Below are positions 11,793 to 16,678 of a stretch of 16,678 bases of DNA, piece by piece. The notes beneath the pieces were generated by a model. The model did not search any database and had not been told where the DNA came from. It saw only the letters and a program-made list of their open reading frames with translations. Position numbers and translations under genes: made by a program. The DNA is taken from positions 1 to 16,678 of the forward strand of contig DASXZJ010000100.1 in the NCBI GenBank assembly GCA_036502025.1. The letters run 5' to 3'. The stretch is from Bog-473 sp036502025 (lineage in GTDB: Bacteria > Actinomycetota > Acidimicrobiia > Acidimicrobiales > RAAP-2). The stretch's first letter is position 1, and every line of letters begins with the position of its first letter.

Positions 11793-13430
11793 GTGCTGGC
11801 ACGCAGGGTAGAAGACGACCAGATCCGTGACCTGGCGAGGCGGGAACTCGGCTTTTCGGGGCTGCGGCCCGGCCAAGGGGAAGCGGTCTGCGCTGTCGTG
11901 GCGGGCCGCGACGTGCTCGTGGTGCTGCCGACCGGGTCGGGTAAATCAGCGATCTACCAGCTCGCCGGCGCTCTGCTCGGGGGGGTGACGGTGGTCGTCT
12001 CACCGCTCATTGCACTCCAACGCGACCAGGTGAGCTTCATCGGCGATCGCCTCGGCGGGGCGGCGGAGCTCAACTCGATGATGACCGACCATCAGCGAGC
12101 TGACGTCCTGAATGCGCTGAAGACGGGCGCAGTTCGTTTCGTCTTCGTCGCTCCCGAGCAGCTGGCTAACGCCGAGACCCGGGGTGCCCTGGCGGCTGTC
12201 TGCCCGCGCCTCGTAGTGGTCGACGAGGCCCATTGCATCACCAGTTGGGGACATGATTTTCGTCCCGAGTACCTGCGTCTGAGCGAGTTCATCGAGGCGC
12301 TCGGTGGCCCGGGCGTGCTCGCACTCACGGCGACCGCGTCGCCTCCAATTCGACGAGAGATCGTTGAGCGACTCCGCCTGCGCGACCCGCTCGAGGTCGT
12401 GCGAGGGTTCTTTCGCCCCAACATCCATCTTTCGGTGAGCACGGCGCCCGACCTCGCTGCGGTACGCGAGGGACTGCTCGACGCGGCGACGAAGGCGAAC
12501 GGGACTGGACTCGTCTACGTCGCCACTCAAGTCGAGTCCGAAGAGCTGGTCGCCGAGCTAGGCGAGCGGGGGTGTCAGGCGGCCGCCTATCACGCCGGTC
12601 TTCACGCTGCCGAACGTGCCGTGGTGCACGAGCGATTCCTCGCCACTGAGCCCATTGTCGTGGTCGCAACGACTGCGTTCGGGATGGGTATCGACGCCCC
12701 TCACGTACGGTTCGTGCTCCATGCCGATCCGCCGGAGTCGCTCGATGCCTACTACCAGGAATTCGGCCGCGCAGGTCGCGATGGGCAGTCCGCCTGGGCG
12801 CGCCTCTTCCATCGCACTGCCGATCCCGGGGCCCGCCGTTTCTTCGCCGGTACCGCGGAGGCGTCTGCAGCAGAGCTACAGCTGGTCGCCGAAGAGGTCC
12901 ACAAGGCCGGCCAGCTCGACCTCCAGATCCTGGCTCAGCGCCTCGAGGTCTTCCCGACGCGGCTGACGATCCTTGTCGACCTGCTGAAGCAGTGCGGAGC
13001 GGTGGAAGCCGGGGGAGACGGCACCGTCACCTGGCGGTCTGGTACGCCGTCGCCCCGAGCAGCAGCAGCGTCGGCCGTGGCGGCCCAAGAGGCGTACCGG
13101 GCGGCAGAGCGGACCCGGACGGAGATGATGCGCCATTACCTTGAGACGTCGTCCTGCCGCTGGCGATCGGTCCTCGCCTACTTCGGCCAGCCCGTCGAGG
13201 AAGACTGTGGGCGCTGCGATCGTTGCGACGCGGGGGGGTCAGCCTCGCAGGGGGCCGGACCCACCGATCTCGGGTTCGCCCTTGGCAGCCGGGTCCGCCA
13301 CGGGGAGTGGGGTGAGGGCCAGGTCATCGCCTTCGAGGCCGATACGATGACCGTACTCTTCGACGAAGGCGGGTATCGGACCCTTTCTGTAGCGCTCGTC
13401 GCTGCCAACGGCCTACTCGAGGCGGTGTAG
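11793..13430 (+). CDS. recQ: RecQ-family ATP-dependent DNA helicase with a C-terminal Tudor-like domain
   Basis: A 545-residue superfamily 2 helicase. Motif 0 (FSGLRPGQGEAV, Gln28), Walker A PTGSGKS (46-52), the DEAH box (144-147) followed by the RecQ-specific aromatic-rich SWGHDFRPEY, motif III LTATAS, and motif VI QEFGRAGRDGQ (322-332) are all present. The RecQ-Ct zinc site is Cys455, Cys472, Cys475 and Cys478. There is no HRDC domain. Instead residues about 495-545 (GSRVRHGEWGEGQVIAFEAD, VLFDEGGYRTLSVALV) resemble the Tudor-like C-terminus of UvrD/PcrA helicases, known to contact RNA polymerase. The start is the GTG at 11793 with only a weak AGCAGG ribosome site. It unwinds 3'-5' in repair and recombination, by family. 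The gene converges on the alcohol dehydrogenase gene with 124 bases between the stops. Confidence 0.93.
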   Translation: MLARRVEDDQIRDLARRELGFSGLRPGQGEAVCAVVAGRDVLVVLPTGSGKSAIYQLAGALLGGVTVVVSPLIALQRDQVSFIGDRLGGAAELNSMMTDHQRADVLNALKTGAVRFVFVAPEQLANAETRGALAAVCPRLVVVDEAHCITSWGHDFRPEYLRLSEFIEALGGPGVLALTATASPPIRREIVERLRLRDPLEVVRGFFRPNIHLSVSTAPDLAAVREGLLDAATKANGTGLVYVATQVESEELVAELGERGCQAAAYHAGLHAAERAVVHERFLATEPIVVVATTAFGMGIDAPHVRFVLHADPPESLDAYYQEFGRAGRDGQSAWARLFHRTADPGARRFFAGTAEASAAELQLVAEEVHKAGQLDLQILAQRLEVFPTRLTILVDLLKQCGAVEAGGDGTVTWRSGTPSPRAAAASAVAAQEAYRAAERTRTEMMRHYLETSSCRWRSVLAYFGQPVEEDCGRCDRCDAGGSASQGAGPTDLGFALGSRVRHGEWGEGQVIAFEADTMTVLFDEGGYRTLSVALVAANGLLEAV

Positions 13431-13554
13431 CCACGGCTTGACTGGAAGGGACGGTCGGTTGGGGAGGCCCGGTCCGAGCGGCGACGGAATGGCCGGTCAT
13501 GAGGACGCGGGTAGTTGCACCTGGAAACCCTGTCACCGCGCCAATGTGGCTCGG

Positions 13555-14733
13555 TCAGGGTCGAAGGATGATTTTGACGGCCCCATCGGCTTTCTGCTGG
13601 AACATCCGATACGCGTCGGTGGCTTTGGACAGGGGGAGGTGGTGTGTGGCGAACCCGTCAACGCCGAGCGGGTCGTCGTCGAGGAGGGGAAGCAGGTCGT
13701 CGACCCAACGGTGCACGTTGGCTTGGCCCATTCGCAGCTGGACTTGCTTGTCGAACAGCTGCAGCATCGGCAGCGGGTCGACGGCGCCACCGTAGACACC
13801 GGATAGGGAGATAGTGCCGCCGCGGCGCACCAGGTCGATGGCCGTCAGCAGACCGGCAAGGCGATCGATGCCGGCCTTCTGCATGAGCTTGGCGGCCAGG
13901 GCGTTCGGGAGGAGGGCGGTTGCCTGATGGGCAGCCCGAGCGATCGGCGAGCCGTGGGCTTCCATGCCGACGGCGTCGATCACCGAGTCGGGGCCTCGCC
14001 CATCGGTGAGATCTCGGACCGTCTTTCCGAGATCGTCGACGGCGTTGAGGTCGAAGACGGTCAAGCCCCGGGCCTGGGCCCGAGCCAGCCGCTCAGGCAC
14101 CAGGTCTACCGCGAAGACCCGTTCGACTCCCCGGTATTGGGCAACCCGGGTCGCCATGTCGCCGATGGGTCCTAGACCCAGCACGAGCAAGCTGCCGCCG
14201 CGGGGAACGTCGGCGTACTCGACGGCTTGCCAAGCCGTTGGCAAGACGTCGGACAGGTAGACGAAGCGATCGTCGGGCGGTCCTTCGGGCACCTTTATCG
14301 GCCCGTACTGAGCTTGAGGAACTCGGAGGTACTCGGCTTGGCCGCCGGGAACCTGACCGTAGAGCTTGGTGTAACCGAACAGGCTTCCGCCGGTGCCGTG
14401 ATCATGTACCTGGGTGGTCTCGCACTGCGATTGCAGGCCGTGGTCGCACATGAAGCAGTGACCGCACGAAATGTTGAACGGGATGACGACCCGATCACCA
14501 ACAGCGATGTTGGTGATGTCGGCACCCACCTCTTCCACGACGCCCATTGGTTCGTGGCCCAGGATGTCGCCCGGTTCGAGGAACGGGCCGAGTACCTCGT
14601 AGAGGTGGAGGTCCGAGCCGCAGATCCCGGTCGAGGTGACCTTGATGATGGCGTCGTTCGGTTCCTTGATGATCGGGTCGGGGACCTCTTCGACTCGGAC
14701 GTCCCGCCTACCGTGCCAGGTGACCGCCTTCAT
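13555..14733 (-). CDS. zinc-dependent alcohol dehydrogenase, glutathione-independent formaldehyde-dehydrogenase-like
   Basis: A 392-residue medium-chain dehydrogenase. The catalytic zinc ligands are Cys38 (GICGSDLHLY), His60 and Glu61 (GHEPMG). The structural zinc ligands Cys90, 93, 96 and 104 are complete (SCGHCFMCDHG). The Rossmann fold carries GLGPIG (186-191) with Asp210 after the second strand, which indicates NAD preference. The inserted segment near 105-130 and the length are those of the formaldehyde-dehydrogenase-like branch of the MDR family. The substrate is not known: a primary alcohol or formaldehyde is likely, and no cofactor thiol is implied. The ATG overlaps the upstream SDR stop by four bases (14730-14733), so the two are coupled and probably act on related compounds. 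No ribosome site beyond the overlap is evident. Confidence 0.94.
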   Translation of the reverse strand: MKAVTWHGRRDVRVEEVPDPIIKEPNDAIIKVTSTGICGSDLHLYEVLGPFLEPGDILGHEPMGVVEEVGADITNIAVGDRVVIPFNISCGHCFMCDHGLQSQCETTQVHDHGTGGSLFGYTKLYGQVPGGQAEYLRVPQAQYGPIKVPEGPPDDRFVYLSDVLPTAWQAVEYADVPRGGSLLVLGLGPIGDMATRVAQYRGVERVFAVDLVPERLARAQARGLTVFDLNAVDDLGKTVRDLTDGRGPDSVIDAVGMEAHGSPIARAAHQATALLPNALAAKLMQKAGIDRLAGLLTAIDLVRRGGTISLSGVYGGAVDPLPMLQLFDKQVQLRMGQANVHRWVDDLLPLLDDDPLGVDGFATHHLPLSKATDAYRMFQQKADGAVKIILRP

Positions 14734-15539
14734 GACTTGGCCGACCCGGGCTCGGTCTCGTGGCGATGGAAGGCCGCTTTGGCCTTGTCGGGCAGGACCT
14801 TCATGGCCTTGCCCTGCACCTTGGACGAGAAGCTGCCGCCTTGGACCTTGGGTTTGCCGTCCATGAGGGCCTCGAATCCCTGGCGGGCAACAAGGGCCGG
14901 GTCATCCTTCCTGCCCGCGCCGAGCTTGGTGTCTTGGAGACCAGCCCGCTCGAAGAACTCGGTATCGGTCGGTCCCGGCATGAGTGCGGTCACGGTCACG
15001 CCGCTGTCGCCCAGCTCGTCCGCCAGGGCTTCGGCGAAGGACTGCACGAAGGACTTGGAGGCGTTGTACAGCGCTTGATAAGGGCCGGGTGACTCCGACG
15101 CGATCGACGAGGTGAACAGGACCTTGCCCTCGCCGCGTGCAGTCATGTCGGGGAGCACCCGCTTGGCCAGGTGAACGGTCGACTCCACGTTCAGCCGCAC
15201 GAGACGCAAGGCGTCGTCCAGGCTCTGGTCCGCGGCGAAGTTGCCGCCCAACCCAATCCCGGCATTGAGAGCAAGCGCGGCTACCGGGCGGCCGTCACTG
15301 CGTATCGCCTGGTACAGCCGTTCGACGCCGTCGTACTCGGCCAGGTCCACCTGAACCTCGTTCACTTGAGCGGCGGTGGCCGACCGTAGGTCTGCCGCAG
15401 CGGTGGCCAATTCCTCGTCCTCGGCGGCCACGACCACATCGAAACCGTGCTCGGCGAACTGGCGGGCCAACTCACGGCCGATGCCGCTGGACGCACCGGT
15501 GATCACGGCCAGGGGAGCGGGTGGAGCAATGGCGGTCAT
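14730..15539 (-). CDS. SDR-family oxidoreductase
   Basis: A 269-residue classical SDR from the ATG at 15537-15539. TGASSGIG is at 14-21, a VDL segment near 64-66, LNAG at 91-94, and the catalytic residues are Ser145, Tyr158 and Lys162 (YNASK) with the normal spacing. The last 40 residues after GFEALMDGKP are Lys/Ser-rich with no known motif (PKVQGGSFSSKVQGKAMKV), longer than most family members. The frame stays open to 15614, which would add 25 residues, but GGAGG (15544-15548) lies 4 bases before the internal ATG and the added part does not look like SDR sequence, so I chose the shorter start. It overlaps the zinc dehydrogenase downstream by four bases. Substrate unknown. Confidence 0.92.
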   Translation of the reverse strand: MTAIAPPAPLAVITGASSGIGRELARQFAEHGFDVVVAAEDEELATAAADLRSATAAQVNEVQVDLAEYDGVERLYQAIRSDGRPVAALALNAGIGLGGNFAADQSLDDALRLVRLNVESTVHLAKRVLPDMTARGEGKVLFTSSIASESPGPYQALYNASKSFVQSFAEALADELGDSGVTVTALMPGPTDTEFFERAGLQDTKLGAGRKDDPALVARQGFEALMDGKPKVQGGSFSSKVQGKAMKVLPDKAKAAFHRHETEPGSAKS

Positions 15540-15540
15540 G

Positions 15541-15980
15541 GAGCCTCCGGGGGATAGGCGGTGCGAGCTGGCAAGGAGATACCCAGACGGGTCGGAGGTA
15601 TGCAGCCCGGGCATCGGGTAGGACGGCTACGTGGTCTGGCGCGACCGGAGTATCGACGTGCTGGTGAGGGGGTATCCCGCCCTGAGCTGCGTGGGTCCCC
15701 CGCTCGTCGAAGGTGAACGACGAGCGCACGGACTGTCTGTAGCCAGAAGTGGCATCGTCGTGGGCCGGGGTGATGCTCCAAGGAAGGTCTGCGACGATGA
15801 GGATCGCTTCCGCTATTCGCCCAAGGAGGTGGCGGTAGAGGGTGGTCCTGCCGGCTCCGCCAGCTCCCGTCAGTAAGAGCCGCCGAGGCAGGAGGCGAAG
15901 GGAGTGACGGCGCCGCAGAGGTCACAAACAAGCACCCGCCTATCGGGGTCGACTTCAGCCCGGTGGTCACCGATGCGCAT
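15541..15980 (-). pseudogene. possible broken P-loop (ATP-binding) gene
   Basis: On the minus strand the ATG at 15978-15980 opens a 36-codon frame with a CxxC (RRVLVCDLCGAVTP) that stops at 15870. In the neighbouring frame, open from 15921 and continuing beyond 15541, the peptide RRLLLTGAGGAGRTTLYRHL appears (loop at 15841-15867). It has the form strand, GxxGxGR-T-T, helix of a Walker A motif, with Arg in place of the essential Lys, and it continues with AEAILIVADLPWS. This frame has no start codon of its own before the GTG at 15727-15729. A single frameshift would join the two parts. This fits a decayed ATPase or kinase gene, but a chance match in G/C-rich DNA cannot be excluded. Confidence 0.28.
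15544..15548 (-). promoter_or_regulatory. ribosome binding site that fixes the SDR start
   Basis: GGAGG on the minus strand, 4 bases upstream of the ATG at 15539. It favours this start over the longer frame that begins at 15614. Confidence 0.6.
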
Positions 15981-16042
15981 GATGGACGATGCGCAGCGTT
16001 AGGCCCCGACCGTCAAACCAGGCCGGCTCACGCCCCCTCGTG

Positions 16043-16678
16043 TTACATGGCTTCGGCGTGTGGGTTCTTAACTTGCCGGGCGTAATCGTGATACCCGAAG
16101 GGCTGCCACCAGTTCCACCGGCCAAGCAGTGAGACGAGGGCGGGCACGAGCAGGGCGCGGACGATGGTGGCGTCGAGGACGATCCCGATGCCCAGGCCGC
16201 TGGCGAAGACTTTGAGTGGCACGTTAGGGGCGGCGGCGAGGGCGGCGAACGCCAGGAACAGGATGAGCGCCGCGCTGGTGACGAGCCGGCCGGTGTGGCC
16301 GAGCCCGTCGATGATGGCGTCGTCGGTGGAGCAGCCGGTGTCATGGGCTTCTTTGATGCGGGAGAGGATGAACACTTCGTAGTCCATCGACAGGCCGAAG
16401 AGGAAGGCGAAGACGATCAGGGGTACGAAGTCGATGATTACCCCGATCCCGGAGATGCCCCAGATGGCGTGTGAGCCGTCGCCGCGCTGCCAGATGAGCA
16501 CCAGCGCCCCGAAGGTGGCGCAGACCGCCACCAGATTGAGCACGACGGCCTTGACTGCCAGGACCACGGAGCGGAAGGCGCGGGTCAGGGCCAGGAGGCT
16601 GACAAGAGCCACGACGGCGACGATGAGGGGGAACCGGGAATAGAGGGCGTGCACGAAGTCGGCTTCGTCGGGTCCGTC
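16043..16678 (-). CDS. MMPL/RND-family transporter, C-terminal part only
   Basis: The minus-strand frame enters from the right edge and stops at 16043-16045, giving the last 211 residues. It contains five to six hydrophobic helices: FPLIVAVVALVSLLAL, a second near AVVLNLVAVCATFGALVLIW, then IIDFVPLIVFAFLFGLSMDY, two more, and a last one ending RALLVPALVSLLGRW. The motif GLSMDYEVFILSRIKEAH is the MMPL fourth-helix signature with the proton-relay Asp-Tyr pair. The domain arrangement is that of the second half of a full-length (700-1000 residues) MmpL-like protein. In actinobacteria these export lipids or hydrophobic compounds using the proton gradient. The cargo cannot be told. It ends about 0.5 kb before the SDR start on the same strand. 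The part in view looks intact. Confidence 0.94.
   Translation of the reverse strand, partial: DGPDEADFVHALYSRFPLIVAVVALVSLLALTRAFRSVVLAVKAVVLNLVAVCATFGALVLIWQRGDGSHAIWGISGIGVIIDFVPLIVFAFLFGLSMDYEVFILSRIKEAHDTGCSTDDAIIDGLGHTGRLVTSAALILFLAFAALAAAPNVPLKVFASGLGIGIVLDATIVRALLVPALVSLLGRWNWWQPFGYHDYARQVKNPHAEAM

Larger units (their letters stand above)
15540..16042. other. spacer between the SDR and the MMPL gene
   Basis: 503 bases with no intact gene that I can support. It should contain the SDR/dehydrogenase promoter, but I see no convincing box. It holds a P-loop-like remnant on the minus strand (listed separately) and an 8-base direct repeat GATGCGCA at 15972-15979 and 15988-15995. Confidence 0.5.

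Noticed and set aside
11337..11876. 179-codon minus-strand frame between hipA and recQ
   Set aside because: It overlaps both flanking genes antisense and matches no family I know.
15631..15876. Plus-strand frame of 81 codons
   Set aside because: No motif or ribosome site; the minus strand of the same DNA shows the P-loop-like peptide instead.
15972..15995. 8-base direct repeat GATGCGCA, 16 bases apart
   Set aside because: Too short and only two copies; self-complementary G/C-rich octamers are common here, so a target-site duplication or operator cannot be supported.

Overview
The window is about 16.7 kb of high-G+C DNA (roughly two thirds G+C by eye) with strongly G/C-biased third codon positions, many 1-4 base start/stop overlaps and several genes that seem to be leaderless. 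A maleylpyruvate-isomerase-fold (mycothiol-dependent type) enzyme beside an RsrA-like zinc anti-sigma factor, a UvrD-like Tudor tail on a RecQ-type helicase and an MMPL transporter all point to an actinomycete (Actinomycetota). I cannot name the species. No rRNA, tRNA, CRISPR array or intact insertion sequence is visible.

Layout. (1) 1-3121, minus strand: a thiol/oxidative-stress-looking run transcribed from right to left: a mycothiol-type DinB-fold enzyme, an ECF-like sigma factor, a 79-residue zinc anti-sigma factor, a WCPYC peroxiredoxin-like protein and an SDR oxidoreductase cut by the window edge. (2) 3277-5768, plus strand: an HxlR-type regulator, an SDR, and a chimeric reading frame that joins two thirds of an aldo/keto reductase to the C-terminal [4Fe-4S] part of an endonuclease III-type glycosylase. 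(3) 5638-9510: a MarR regulator (minus) divergent from a plus-strand run of a secreted RCC1-repeat protein, an ABC ATPase with an unusual N-terminal membrane segment, and an ABC-2 permease. (4) 9511-11374: a palindrome-rich spacer, then a hipBA-type toxin-antitoxin pair with two inverted repeats ahead of hipB. (5) 11375-13430: a poorly understood spacer and a RecQ-like helicase with a Tudor-like tail. (6) 13555-16678, minus strand: a zinc alcohol/formaldehyde-type dehydrogenase and an SDR in one overlapping unit, a 0.5 kb spacer with what looks like a broken P-loop gene, and the C-terminal end of an MMPL/RND transporter.

How the genes may work together. The sigma/anti-sigma pair probably answers thiol oxidation and may drive the neighbouring peroxiredoxin-like and mycothiol-linked genes. 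The HxlR regulator has candidate operators at its own promoter and over the -35 box of the SDR promoter, so it probably controls both itself and that SDR. The MarR regulator shares a 65-base divergent promoter region with the RCC1/ABC unit and is its most likely regulator. The least conventional parts are the RCC1 plus membrane-anchored ABC unit, the reductase-glycosylase chimera, and the palindrome cluster before hipBA.
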